Below, piece after piece: positions 33,724 through 44,660 of a stretch of 64,000 nt of DNA. The notes beneath the pieces are model-generated. The model did no database searches. It was not told the DNA's origin and worked only from the letters and a program-made list of their open reading frames with translations. The DNA is from Muscardinus avellanarius (Eukaryota > Chordata > Mammalia > Rodentia > Gliridae). Positions within the stretch are counted from its first letter, which is position 1, and the number at the start of each line of letters is the position of its first letter. The stretch is taken from the NCBI GenBank assembly GCA_963383645.1, contig OY726571.1, positions 25,281,616 through 25,345,615 of the forward strand, given 5' to 3'. The translations under genes were made by a program, and so were the position numbers.

Positions 33724-34125
33724 GTTATGATTTGGACATGCAATATTCCCTAAAGCTCAAATGTTGGCAATGCAGAAATGTTCAAAGGTCAAATGATTAA
33801 ATTAGGGCTCTAAATTTATTAGTGGATAAATCCACTGATCATTAATAATTTGAATGGATTTACTGCATGATAACACTAGGCAGGTAGGGTATGGCTAGGG
33901 GGCTAGGTTATTAGGGCTGTGGTCTTGGGCCTCTGTCCCGGGCCTCTCTCTTTCTCTCTCTCTCTTCTTTTGGCTGCTAGGAGCAGCTGCCTTCTGCCAT
34001 GCTCTAATTATCACAATGTTTCTGTCTTGGAGCTGACCAACCATGACTGAACCTCTGAAACTGTGATTCAAATAAACTTTTCCTTCTGTAAGTTGTTCTT
34101 GTCAGATTGTTACAGTTGGATACAG
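33724..34125 (+). mobile_element. MaLR-like LTR (copy 1)
   Basis: Starts 'tgttatgatttggacatg', contains 'aaatccactgatc' and 'atggatttactgcatgataac', a pyrimidine tract, and ends in 'tcaaataaacttttccttct', which carries AATAAA followed by 'gtaagttgttcttgtcag', the layout of rodent MaLR LTRs. Exact family not named. Confidence 0.65.
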
Positions 34126-34127
34126 AA

Positions 34128-34560
34128 GGTCCCTTGAATAGTTCATGTACTAATATTCAGAACTGATGTAAGTAAGTCATAAGGGTTGTGATCTCATTAG
34201 TAAATAAATCCATTGTAATGGATTTACTGGGTGGTAACTTAGGCAAGTGTGGCTGGAGGAGGCAAGTCCCTGGGGATATGGCCTTAGAGACTATGTGCTT
34301 GCATTTGAATCTCCTTGCTTCTTGCTTTCTCTTGCTTTTGGCCTTTGTGATGTAAGAGCAAAACCTTGTTTTCCCTCCCTCTGTTTCTCATGACCATGCC
34401 CTGAGTTCCACAGACCCTGGCTTCACATAGACTGAAATCCAAATCTCCAAAAACTGTGAGTGAATAAATATTCCTTCCTGTAAGTTGCGTGGTTAATTAT
34501 TTTGGAACACAGAAGGGATAAGGTTGACTGAGACACAGGTTATTTTAGTAAAGCAATGAA
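34128..34560 (+). mobile_element. MaLR-like LTR (copy 2, same family)
   Basis: Shares with the preceding LTR the blocks 'aataaatccattgtaatgg', 'atttactgggtggtaac', 'gaataaatattccttcctg' and 'gtaagttg'. The two stand nearly head to tail with no retroviral interior between them. Confidence 0.62.
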
Positions 34561-35140
34561 AAAGCTGACTAACACATATATTATTCCTCTCCCCAACATA
34601 GTTTTTTCCAGAAGTTCTCAAACATAGATACTCAATCATTTTAAAAATGAATGAATGGAATATATTCTCCCCGTCCTTGTCATATATGATAGACACATTG
34701 CGGGGCCTTCCTGAAACAACTCACAGTGCAGAATGTGAACAAGAAATCAAAATAATAACTGAACTAAATAGAGAACTATAACTGCTGTGAGTTGAGAGTA
34801 AAATTATCATTATTTCCACAGCAAGGGAGAATAATTAGCAAACTCATGAATTAACCTTTTGTTTATCACAGGATTCCTACTTAATTCATGCTTTAGGCAT
34901 CAATTCTACATGCTTCCATATGTCTCATTAAGCAATCCTTAGGTTACAGGAAACAGAAGCTAACTAGAGATAGCTGGAGTAAAGAAAATTTTTATAAATA
35001 ATCAGAGGCATTTCATGAAAACTAAGTGTAGAACTTGAGCAAGGCTTTTCAAGCGCTGAAAGTCAGAACTGGAATATCCATAGCCAAGTTCATTCTTTCC
35101 ATCCCTCTTGGAGTCTCATTGCTCCTTCTATCTGCCTTCT

Positions 35141-35345
35141 TTTTTTTTTTTTTTTTTTTTTTTTTGGTGGTACTGGGGTTCTTGGAAACCCTTCTACCTT
35201 CGGGCTACACTCCCAGACCTATTTTATATTTTTATTTGGAAACAGGGTCTCTTAAGTCAGTGAGGCTGGCTTCCAACCTGCATGATTTTCCTGTCTCCAC
35301 CTCCCAAGCTCAGGGATTAAAAGCGTGTGCCACCACGCCCAGCTA
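35141..35345 (-). mobile_element. B1-ID SINE, short 'cttaagagacc' subtype
   Basis: Poly-T of about 25, 'ggtggtactggggttcttgg', 'cagggtctcttaagtcag', and B1 end 'gccaccacgcccagc'. A 15-bp duplication 'tatctgccttctttt' lies at about 35129 and 35344. Confidence 0.95.
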
Positions 35346-35799
35346 TCTGCCTTCTTTTCTACTTCATTCTTTTTATTCCCTTGCTGTGGGTCAATAAGCA
35401 CCAACTACCACAGCCTGGACTTCAGACAATCTCTCGGTTAAGGTAACTTACTGAAACTAACGAGAGTTTCTGACTCCCTCTTTCAAATCTGTTGGACACA
35501 CATGGACCAACTGTGGAAAGGCTCAGATAAATAGCTGTGCTGGTGGGGAGGCAGGCTTACATGGCCAGCTTTCTTCCCCCTTAGCAAAATCAGTGGGCAC
35601 TCACTCTCTAGAAAGTGGGTAACGAGGGAAGGGCTGTAGGTGAGGGGGAGTTTAACTGGATATGCATCTGTACTAGTCAGCTTGGGTTGCCGTAACAGAG
35701 TATCACAGGCTGAGTAGCCTCATCAGAACTTTATTTGCTCACAGTTCTAGAGAATCAAAGTAAAAAATGAAGGGGCCAGCAGGACTGATTTCTTTTCTT

Positions 35800-35805
35800 T
35801 CTTTC

Positions 35806-35840
<35 letters not shown>

Positions 35841-36262
35841 TTTGCAGTACTGGGGATGGAGCCCAGGGGCATTCTACCTCCCGAGCTACACCCCCAACTC
35901 TTTTTTTTTTTTTTTTTTGGTGGCACTGGGGTTCCTGGAAACCCTTTTCTGGGCTACACTCTCAGACCTACTTTATATTTTTATTTGGAAACAGGGTCTC
36001 TTAAGCCAGCGAGGCTGGCTTGGAACCAGCATGATCCTCCTGTCTCCGCCTCCTGAGCACGGGGATTACAAACTTGCGCCACCACACCCGGCCCCAGCCC
36101 TGTTTTTATTCTTTATTTTTATTCTTTATTTTGTCTCACTGAGTTGCAAAGAGCCTTACTAGGTAGCTGAGGCTGCCCGTGAACTACGATCCTCGATCCT
36201 CGTGTCTTAGCCTCCCTAATGCTGGGATTACAAGTGTGCGCCACCGTGCCCAGCAGCAGGGT
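35800..36262 (-). mobile_element. nested pair of B1-ID SINEs
   Basis: The outer SINE starts with a (TTTA)n tail and 'gcagtactggggatggagcc' and resumes at about 36094 ('ccagccctgtttttattctt') to end 'gccaccgtgcccagc'. The inner short-subtype SINE (about 35900-36092) carries 'cagggtctcttaagccagcg'. Both are minus-strand and sit inside the MLT1. Confidence 0.88.
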
Positions 36263-36453
36263 TGATTTCTAATAAGGGTTTTCTTGCTGGTTTTCTGTTG
36301 TTCTACTTCTAGCTATGTCCTCACACAGCCTTTCCTCTGTGCAGAGAGAGACGGAGATTTCTGATGTCTCTTCCTCTTCTTATAATAACACTAATCTTAT
36401 CAGGTTATAACCACAATTATAACCCCATTTAACCTTTATTACCTCTTATTATA

Positions 36454-37190
36454 TTCTTTTTTTCAATTCTGGGATCAAACCCAGAGCCTTGCTCTTATAA
36501 AACATGCAGCCCTACTGATATAGGATAGAAGGAATAAGTACGTAGAAAGGAGACAGACAGGAAGGAAAAGTAAAAATATAACTTTGATATAAGAACCTGG
36601 AGCTGAAGTGCTTCTGCCTCTAGTCCACAAACCAGTTCTCTTTCCCAGGCCCGACTCTCCCATAAATTCCTGGGAAACCTGTAGATCCTAGAGTTAACAA
36701 TATTTCCGAGAAAACCTATAATTTAGGATATCCTAGCTTATCCGTCGTTCAACTAATGAGGACCCCAATCAACCCAAGATCATCCACCCTAAGGCTGACC
36801 AGACCACCAGACCATCAGGAAGCGCCTCAGGACTACTGGACTGAGCTCACCCACCCTAAGGCTGCCAGACCACCTACCCACTATAAACTGCCTTGGGACT
36901 CCCGTACTGAGCTCATCCTCGCATACCTTCTCTAGCCCACCCCTCACGAAAGTCTCCTATAAAAAGAGAACCCTGAATTTTCCAATATGCCTTCCTCATC
37001 TTGAGGTGGCCCGCATTCTCTCTTGAATGTGTATTTCCTCCCTTTTCCCCCAATAAACCTCTGTCCATGTCTCTAACTGGCGCATGCTGAAATTCTTTTC
37101 CATCACGTTAGCCAAGGACCCTGCAGACCCCGAGTTCCTGAGGTGAGAACTCACCCCAACACCACCACTGAGCTATGTCCCCAGGCTCCT
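36454..37190 (-). mobile_element. ID element split by LTR-C
   Basis: 'attctgggatcaaacccagagccttgc' (about 36467-36493) and 'cactgagctatgtccccagg' (37166-37185) are the two parts of an ID element read in reverse. Joining them matches the expected ID order, which places the LTR integration within it. Confidence 0.7.
36516..37161 (+). mobile_element. solo LTR, family LTR-C
   Basis: 646 bp, TGATAT...CCAACA, with a TATA box TATAAAAA at 36958-36965 and AATAAA at 37052-37057. The flanks are CTAC (36512-36515) and CCAC (37162-37165), which I read as a 4-bp duplication with one later mutation, because the ID consensus has CTAC at this place. Four bases fit an ERV1-type integration. U3 has a partial repeat around 'caccctaaggctg' (about 36788 and 36850). 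Confidence 0.72.
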
Positions 37191-37672
37191 TAATTACCTC
37201 TTCAAATGCCTTAGCTCTGTATATAGTCACATTGGATGTTGCATCTTCAACATATAATTTCAGTGGGAGGGGAGGACACAATTCAATCCATACCAACATT
37301 CTCAAAAAGTATCCACTCTATCATATAAAACAATGCCTGAATTTAATTTATGAATATAATGTACACTTTTTAAACTTATCAGTGGTCACCAATGTTCTGA
37401 AATGGTTAGACTTAGGAAAGAATAATTCATGCATTAACTTGTCATCTTCATGGCAGATTTTTTCTCACACACAGTATACATTGTCATATATACTCGACTT
37501 CCAATTAGCCACACTAATGAAGCAGATATTCAGATTACTTGGGAACCAAAAAAATTGTTACAACAATTCTATTCTAGTAATAAAGAGTCCTATAGAAAGT
37601 AACAGTACAATTCAGATTATCCAGGGCATAACTTTGCTATGCCTTGTATATAGACATACAAACTCCATTTTC

Positions 37673-37938
37673 TTCCAGCACTGGGGATCAAACCCAGAAT
37701 CACTTTACCACTGAGCTTTATACTCAGCCCTTTTTATTTTTTATTGTGAAATGATCCACTAAATTGCCCAGGCTGGCTTTGAACTTGTGATCTGCCTGCC
37801 TCCGCTTTCTAAGTAGCTGGGATTACAGACTTGAACCACCATACCCAGTTTCCATTTATATTTTTAGTGCTAGGGATCAAACCCAGGGCTTTTTACATGC
37901 TAGGCAAGCACTCTCCCGCTGAGCTACACCCCAGCCCA
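37673..37938 (-). mobile_element. old B1-ID SINE followed by an ID element
   Basis: 37673-37850 is a diverged dimer ('gcactggggatcaaaccc' to 'gaaccaccatacccag'). 37863-37938 is a clean ID element in reverse ('gggatcaaacccagggc', 'aggcaagcactctcccgctg', 'agctacaccccagccc'). Confidence 0.82.
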
Positions 37939-38410
37939 CAAGCTCTTACTTGAGTAGGAAGAGAGGCTCTGCTGCAGTCCCATAGGTGTCTCCATCCTAT
38001 TTTACTTAGTGAAGGAGAGGGCTGTAGTGCAACAAAGCATGAAACTGGGCCTCAAAGCAACAGAAGTGAGTAGGCGTGGTGGAAAAGCTAAGGGGACTCT
38101 TTATAGAATGTAGAAATTAAATTAAACACATCATATTTATGGTACCACTCAGAGGCTTGTGGCTGAGTTTAATGAGGATGGAAAGAACTCTCCTCTCAAC
38201 AAATGCTGCTCGACTCTGTCACAGAAAGTCATTCACCCACGGCCTAGGACTTGTCCAAATGCTATTTGGATCCAACTCAGAAGGCAAAAATCCAAATGTC
38301 ATCTCAAGAGATTAAGTATATTGTTTTACTCTTGAAAATACTTCTGAGCATTTTGGTTCCTTTGAAAGTTATGATGTGGAAATACTGTCAAATCTCTTTC
38401 TTTCGTTTGT

Positions 38411-38562
38411 CCTTCTCCTCTTCTTCTTCTTCTTCTTCTTCTTCTTCTTCTTCTTCTTCTTCTTCTTCTTCTTCTTCTTCTTCTCCTCCTCCTCCTCCTC
38501 CTCCTCCTCCTCCTCCTCCTCCTCTTCCTCCTCCTCCTCCTCCTCCTCCTCTCTCTCCTCCT
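38411..38562. repeat. (CTT)n then (CCT)n microsatellite
   Basis: About 75 bp of TTC repeats change at 38485 into CCT repeats and then CT-rich sequence. One strand is entirely pyrimidine for roughly 150 bp, with mirror symmetry in each block. The serine/proline-rich and glutamate-rich open frames here are translations of this tract, not genes. Confidence 0.96.
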
Positions 38563-38567
38563 CCTTC

Positions 38568-38770
38568 AAGGTGGTGGTACTGGGATTGAGCCCAGGAGCA
38601 TTCTACCTCTGAGCTACATTCCCAGCCCTATTTTATTTTTTTATTTTGAAACAGGATCTCACTAAGTAGCTGAGGGCCTCACTAAATTGCTGAGGTTGGC
38701 CACAAACCTGCAATCATGTCTCAGCCTCCCAAGTACTGGGATTATAGGTGTGTGTCACTACACCCAGCTT
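38568..38770 (-). mobile_element. B1-ID SINE
   Basis: 'ggtggtactgggattgagcc' to 'gtgtcactacacccagct', including both 'ctcactaa' blocks. The pyrimidine microsatellite upstream sits where its poly-T tail would be. 'tgtcaa(a/g)tct' occurs before the microsatellite (about 38387) and after the SINE (38773), which suggests the microsatellite grew inside the insertion. Confidence 0.88.
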
Positions 38771-39029
38771 TATTGTCAAGTCTTGAACCATTCAAAGACT
38801 GCCCTAGAGAATGCAACCCTAACTAACTATGCCTCACGCATCGAGCTGGTAACAAAAAGGAAGAAAACTAACATAGACTGGTCACTCACTTTTAGTAGTA
38901 TATACATTATCTTACCCATCCAGAACATTTTTATTTCATATAAAATAACCAAGAAGCCCCTCTTTAAAGGTAGAAAATAATAGACTAAAATAATATAGAA
39001 CTATAAGGTAAATACAGTGTAAAAGAGGT

Positions 39030-39265
39030 TAGGAGTGGGACTCTGGAATTAGAATGTTTAAATCAAAGCTCAACCACTTATTAGCTGTGCGGCGTCAGGT
39101 AAATCTCTTATACCTTGGTTTCTTTATTATCAAAATGGAAATAACAATAATGCCTAATTCATAGGTTTGTTGGAAGGACTACATAAATTTATAAATGTAA
39201 ATTTTAGAGAAGTGCCCGGCGCATAATCCATGCAATATTAGTTTCTGCTATAATTACAATTTGTG
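39030..39265 (+). repeat. MIR SINE
   Basis: Well ordered: 'ctctggaattagaatgttta', 'ccacttattagctgtgcgg', 'caggtaaatctcttatacc', 'ttatcaaaatggaaataac', 'gtttgttggaaggactacat', 'agtgcccggcgcataatcc'. Confidence 0.9.
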
Positions 39266-39289
39266 TTATTTCCATGTTAACTGCTGAAG

Positions 39290-39715
39290 TGGGCTGACTC
39301 TAAGATGGTCTCCAGTGATCCCTACTTCCTGGTGTCCATGTCTTTGTGTAATCCCTTCCCTTTGAATGTAGGTATGGTCTAGAAGTTGCTTCTAACCAAT
39401 GGAATACAGCCAGGTGGTGGGCGGTCACTGGTATGATTGGGCTGAACAAAACTGAGACCTCTGTCTCAGACTCTGTTTTATTCTTGACTTGCATGCTTTG
39501 ATAAAGCAAACTTCCACACTGGACAAGAATGTATCGTAGCCAATAACCTGATGGGAATGGAAGACCCAGTCCAGCAACCCTCAAGGAATTGAATGTTGCC
39601 AGCAACTCTGAGAGCTTGGAAGTGCACTCTCCCTAGTTGAATCTATGTAGGAGAGCCCAGTCCTGGCCCACATTTTGATTGTAGCCAGGAGAAACCTTAA
39701 GGCATACCCAAACTC
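39290..39715 (+). repeat. ancient LTR-like repeat
   Basis: 'taagatggtctccagtgatccc', 'gtgtaatcccttccctttga', 'aaccaatggaatacagcc' and 'gcttggaagtgcactctccc' match a widespread mammalian repeat that I believe is a MaLR/ERVL LTR. I cannot name the family with confidence. A purine tract (39726-39838, GAAA-rich) follows. Confidence 0.55.
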
Positions 39716-39725
39716 CTGACTCAAA

Positions 39726-39793
39726 AAGAAAAAAAGAAGGAAAGAAAGAAAGAGAGAAAGAGAGAACGGGAGAAAGAAAGAAAGAAAGAAGGA

Positions 39794-39836
<43 letters not shown>

Positions 39837-39838
39837 GA
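39726..39838. repeat. (GAAA)n purine tract
   Basis: About 110 bp of nearly pure A/G with GAAA as the main unit. Unlike most such tracts in this window, no SINE precedes it. Confidence 0.93.
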
Positions 39839-40109
39839 ATTGTGATATACTAAGTGTCTATTATTTAAGGTGTTGAGTTTTGTAGTACTTTGTTTTGCGG
39901 CACCTAGATAGTGCTAGACACAAAAAGTAATTCTTCAAATAAAAAATTTTCTCTCCATTCTCAATAATGTTTATTTTTAGTGTAATTTTGCCTAGAGATA
40001 ATTCTTTCAAGTATTTTTTTGTCATAAGATGCATGGGATGGACCCAAATTTGGCTGGTCTCCTTTGGTATACGTTATTCTCTCTTGCTTTGATTCCATTT
40101 CTTCATCCA

Positions 40110-40275
40110 TAACAATCACGCTTTATAAAGTGCCCCTACGTGGTAGACACATGTCATGTATTGAGTGGCTTACCCTATTATCTTATTAAATCTTCACAAA
40201 CATCCCCAAAGGTGAGTGTTGTTCCTTCATCTCACAGGACTGGACACTGGTCTTCTGACAGGTCAAACCCCTTTT
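40110..40275. repeat. possible MIR/L2-derived fragment
   Basis: 'attatcttattaaatcttcacaaac' and 'ggtgagtgttgttcctt' resemble a common ancient-repeat block. The match is short and uncertain. Confidence 0.35.
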
Positions 40276-40424
40276 CCAGGGCCTCAGCTAGATGTTCTAA
40301 ATTATCAAACTACAACAGAGAGCCACTGCTGATTATGTACCTGGCTCTTTTAAAAATAAATCTTGTCTTCATATAAATAACATATAAAGCCCTCCAAAAA
40401 TATTATTCATCTTTTGTAGTTGTT

Positions 40425-41039
40425 TCAAGAGGTGAACAGCATATATACGATTTGGGGCTAGACATTAACATATTCATAAGCTATGGGGCAATCTCTAACT
40501 GCACCTGCATCAATTTGTGTGTGTTCAAAAATGCTTACACATGCTTCAAAATGTGCCTAAACGTGTGTGAGATCTTCCCCTGAGCCTTTGAACTTAAAGG
40601 AGGAAATGCATTTAAACAAGGGTTTAAAATTCTAAAAAAAATTCTAATGCATCAAATACCATTCAATCTGCCCTTCTATGTGTATCGACACAGGGATAGG
40701 GTTAAAAGGTGGTGAAAATCAACAGAAAGACATTACACACTCTACACATTCTCTGCTTAAGATAAATGGCAGGGACAGGAGTATAAGGTTAAAGTTTGAG
40801 ATGATTTAAAGAAAAGCACTGCATATTTTATGCTTAAGATGAATGGCAACTGCATCCATTGTTGAAGGCAAACAAGGAAACATCAAACCTGTGCCAGCAG
40901 ATCTGACCAACCCCTTGACCGGAAATAACCCGGACCCTTGCTCAAATGCATTTCCTCCTTTACATGCATGTTAAAAGACATGCTCAGGGGATGTCTAAAA
41001 ACACAAGTTTAGGCACATTTTGAACCATGTTCAAGCATT

Positions 41040-41078
<39 letters not shown>

Positions 41079-41378
41079 TTTGTGGTACTGGGGTTCCTGG
41101 AAGCCCTTCTACCTCTGGGCTACACTCCCAGACCTATTTTATACTTTTTTATTTGGAAACAGGGTCTCTTAAGCCAACACGTCTGGCTTCGAACCTGCAT
41201 GATCCTCCCATCTCTGCCTCCCAAGCGCGGGGATTACAAGTGTGCGCCACCACGCCCGGCATGTTCAAGCATTTATGAACACACACAAATTAATGCAGGT
41301 GCAATCAGAGATTTCCCCATAGCTTATGAACATGTTAATTTCCAGCCCCAAATCGTATATATGCTGTTTGCCTCTTGA
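40425..41378. repeat. long inverted repeat, one arm carrying a SINE
   Basis: Left arm 40425-40622 and right arm 40935-41378 are reverse complements over about 200 bp once a SINE is removed from the right arm. Paired blocks include 'cagcatatatacgatttggggct' with its complement near 41350, 'cataagctatgggg' with 41318, 'caatttgtgtgtgttca' with 41277, 'caaaatgtgcctaaac' with 41008, and 'aggaggaaatgcattt' with 40945. The spacer is about 312 bp. The arms differ by scattered substitutions, so the structure is not recent. Confidence 0.85.
41040..41260 (-). mobile_element. B1-ID SINE, short subtype, inside the inverted repeat
   Basis: (TTTA)n tail at about 41040-41080, 'ggtactggggttcctggaag', 'cagggtctcttaagccaac' and 'gccaccacgcccggc'. 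A 15-bp duplication 'catgttcaagcattt' lies at 41026-41040 and 41260-41274. Confidence 0.95.
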
Positions 41379-41379
41379 T

Positions 41380-42585
41380 TAACTTGCTCTTCTTCCTATG
41401 GGGTAGCTGCCTTGCTATATACTAACCAATGCAATAAGTGATTCTTTTAACCCTCTCTGCTGTGTTTGATTTCTTTTTTGTATAAGCCAAAGGACCCACT
41501 GAGCCAGTGACTTTGATACCACAACCAAGTGACGTGCATGCTGAAGGGCAGTGATACCCCAGCTGGGGACATCTATATACACAGACGCATCTGAAAAAAA
41601 AATTAGATGGCAACTTCAGTAGCTCAGAATCAGGCTAAATACTATTATAACTTTGCAGAGAAGCCTCCAAAACATTTCTTGTGCCTGGGTTAAAGGCCTA
41701 GGCAGAAACGGAGCTGAGATTTATGCCTACAAATATCAAGTTCAAAATTATGGTTCCCATGACAGTCATAACTTACCCTCAAGCACACAGGTAGTATTTT
41801 TAGTTGTTAGGTTATAGTAGGAATGTTGCACCCTAAAATATATGTGTGATATGTTCAGATTATAGCTAATACAAGATTGGTTAATTTAGATTTCCTTTAA
41901 GGTTGTTTATATTTATACATAGGCTGATTCACTTGAGTGTGATTTTTGCAGTTAAAGAAATGTGCATTTAAAATTCAAGGAGTAATAATTACTTGCAAAT
42001 TTAAATTAAAGTACACAGAGCTTAAAATAGTCAGTGTTTGAGCTCAGCACTCAATGACAGGTAGTGGGAATAAGGTAACCTCAGAACACATTCAAAATTT
42101 AAGCTAAAGAGACTCAGGAGGATGGAGGGCTGCCTTGTTTATAAGGTAGGAGAGAAGTCTCAAGGTTAAAATAAGCTATACAAGGTAACAAGTGTATTTC
42201 CTGTTGTTGTATTTTATGTCCTAATGATCCTGATACATATATAAGTAATTCTTGTAAATGCATTCATGCATTGAGTCATTTTCTAAGAACAGTATAAAGC
42301 GGATATGAACATTTAATCTTGAAAGCTAGCGTGTAATCATTTGTCTGGGGCTAAAAGTGAATTCTGAAGAAGAAAGGAAAAATGCTATATGAGACTAAAG
42401 GAAGCAATATATATTTAGCTTTCCTTATCTGTTTGGATTCTGTAGGTATTGGTGTCTACTTTTGGAAAACCATGAGTGTGTTGGCTTTAGTAGATGATTA
42501 AATTATGTGAGTGGATCTCAGGCATAGATTTCTGAAATTTTACTTACATATCTTAATTATTCTTCATTGACCAATATCACTTATT
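41380..42585. other. unique sequence, no feature recognised
   Basis: AT-rich sequence without a supported repeat, exon or RNA gene. Confidence 0.45.
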
Positions 42586-42587
42586 TA

Positions 42588-42803
42588 TTTATTTTTTTTG
42601 TTTGTTTGGTTACTGGGGATTGAACCCAAAGAGATTCTACCTCTAAGCCACACCCTCAGTCCTATTTGTTTGTTTATTTTGAAACAGGGTCTCACTAAAT
42701 TGCAGAGATCCTTGTGTTGCTGAGGCTGGCCATGAACCTGTGATCCTCTTATCTCAGCCTCCCAAGTAATGGGATTACAAGCATGCACCACCATGCCCAG
42801 CAA
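42588..42803 (-). mobile_element. B1-ID SINE
   Basis: (TTTG)n tail, 'tactggggattgaaccc', linker 'gtttattttgaaacagggtc', 'gctgaggctggccatgaacc' and B1 end 'ccaccatgcccagc'. Confidence 0.9.
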
Positions 42804-43164
42804 TGCATTTATATATGCAGGGGCATTAAACTAGGCTTCCCTAGTCATGCACACCAGGTTTTTTTTCCTTCACTCAAAATTTGAGCAATGTTAAAACTCT
42901 GAACTCCACAAGGCAACATGGGGTATAAGATGATTCAGGAGTGAAAGAAAGATTTAGAATATCTTTAATTAGGTAGGAAGCATGGAGGGAGGTCTTTGTA
43001 ACTTAAAAGTAACATTTGTTTGGTTTTTCTCACAGCTTTGACTGCAAATTACCAAAATCTTGGATCTTAAAAAATAAACGTATTAAACAAGAACCTAATT
43101 TATGATATTGAATCAGTATGGAAATCTAGTCTACTAAGAAATACCATATGTAATATTTTTAAAA

Positions 43165-43345
43165 AGTGGTTCTCAGTTTGTGGTCCCCCACGCCCAAATC
43201 ACCAGCATCACTTGGGGAAATAGAAATGTAAATTTCTCCAGCCTCCTCTCATCTATTGAAACGCTGGGGGGTAACAACCAAAAGTCCATGCTTTAACAAG
43301 ACATTGTGATTCTAATGCAGGCTAAAGCTCAAGACTCCGATTTAA
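43165..43345 (+). repeat. MER5A-like hAT DNA transposon fragment
   Basis: 'gtggttctcagtttgtggtc', 'accagcatcacttggg', 'agaaatgtaaatttctc', 'catgctttaacaagacattg' and 'gattctaatgcaggctaaag' follow MER5A in order, almost the full length of this non-autonomous Charlie-type element. Confidence 0.85.
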
Positions 43346-43562
43346 AAGGATGAATCCAGAGTTACCCTGAAACACAAAAGACCATTCTCATAAAAAAAAA
43401 AAATTGAGATATTTCTGAAAAATAGAAAGCAAATCAGATTGAATTATACGATTCTAAAAGCAGCAACTATACAAGAACAACTACAAATCCTACTATGTGT
43501 AAAATAATAAAACTGTCTTCTAGGGCAGAGGAGTTCAGCGAAAGGACTATCCACCCCTCTCC

Positions 43563-43569
43563 CAACACA

Positions 43570-43623
<54 letters not shown>

Positions 43624-43768
43624 GAACCCAAGAATGCTTTACCACATCCCAGCACTTTTTATTATGAAACAAGATCTCTCTAAGTTGCCAAGTCTGGCCT
43701 TGAACTCGCAACCCTCTTGTCAGTCTCCTGAGGAGCTAGTAGAGGTGTGTGCCGCTGTGGCCCAGCTG
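43563..43768 (-). mobile_element. diverged B1-ID SINE with (CA)n at its tail end
   Basis: (CA)n at about 43565-43621, then 'ctgaacccaagaatgc', 'attatgaaacaagatctctc', 'ccttgaactcgcaaccctc' and 'gtgtgccgctgtggcccagc'. The start of the ID half is missing or replaced by the microsatellite. Confidence 0.78.
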
Positions 43769-44014
43769 GGAAAGAACTACCTTAAGAAAAGTGGATCGAG
43801 GCAGTGGGAGGTTTGTGGGAGCCTCCAGGAGCCATTGTTAATTGGGCAGTGACACTCAATGACTAGGTTGACCGCACTCCTCATTCCTGTGTCCCTTCCT
43901 CATCCCCCTAAATGTCAGCAGCTCTGCTGAAGCTCGCCCCACTAGTCACATCCCAAGAAGGAAGCGAAATGACAGCACTGACAAATTTAGAATTATATCT
44001 TATAGCCACATGTT

Positions 44015-44187
44015 TTGTTGTTTGTTTTATTTTGTGATACTGGGGATTGAACCCATCCCCAACCAGGTTTAATTTTTATTTTGAAACAAGGTCTTGCTAA
44101 ATTACCACATGCTGGCCTCAAACCTGCGATCCTCCAGTTTCAGCCTCCCAAGTAAAGGGATTACAGGAATGCCTCCAGTGCCCAGGG

Positions 44188-44237
<50 letters not shown>

Positions 44238-44660
44238 TACTGCGGATGGAACCCAGTGGCTTTCTACCTCCGGACTATACTACTAGACCTATTTTATATT
44301 TTATTTGGAAACAGGGTCTCACTAAATTGCTGAGGCTGGCTTCAAACTGCTCCATCCTCCAGTCTCAGCCTCCCAAGTACTGGGATTACAAGCATGGGCT
44401 ACAGCCCCCGGCTTGTTTTTGTTTTGTTTTGGTTTTTGTTTGTTTGTTTGTTTGTTTGGTTTGGTTTTGGTGGTACTGGGATTCCTGGAAACCCTTCCAC
44501 CTCCAGGCTACACCCCCAGACCTATTTTATACGTTTTATTTGGAAACAGGGTCTCATGCCAGCACAACTGCCTTCAAATCTGCTCAATCCTCCTATCTCG
44601 GCCTCCCAAGCGCAGGGATTACAAGCGTGCACCACCACACCCGGCTTGTTTTTGTTTTTT
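44015..44660 (-). mobile_element. three B1-ID SINEs in tandem
   Basis: 44020-44187: an old copy with a deletion in the ID half. 44188-44412: a long-subtype copy with (TG)n for a tail. About 44413-44645: a short-subtype-like copy ('gtggtactgggattcctgg', 'gggtctcatgccagc') with a (TTTG)n tail. The last is flanked by 'ggcttgtttttgtttt' on both sides (about 44411 and 44643). All face the same way. Confidence 0.88.

Larger units (their letters stand above)
35670..37305 (-). mobile_element. MLT1 LTR broken by nested insertions
   Basis: MLT1 reverse-complement landmarks run through the whole stretch: 'gtactagtcagcttgggttg' and 'ttatttgctcacagttctag' (about 35670-35755), 'tatgtcctcacacagccttt...gagagagacggagatttct' (about 36312-36365), 'taacctttattacctctt' (about 36430), then after a 700-bp interruption 'taattacctcttcaaatgcc...acaattcaatccatacc' (37190-37305). 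The gaps hold two SINEs, an ID element and LTR-C. Confidence 0.82.

Noticed and set aside
38251..38612. Serine/proline-rich and glutamate-rich open frames
   Set aside because: Direct translations of the CTT and CCT microsatellite.
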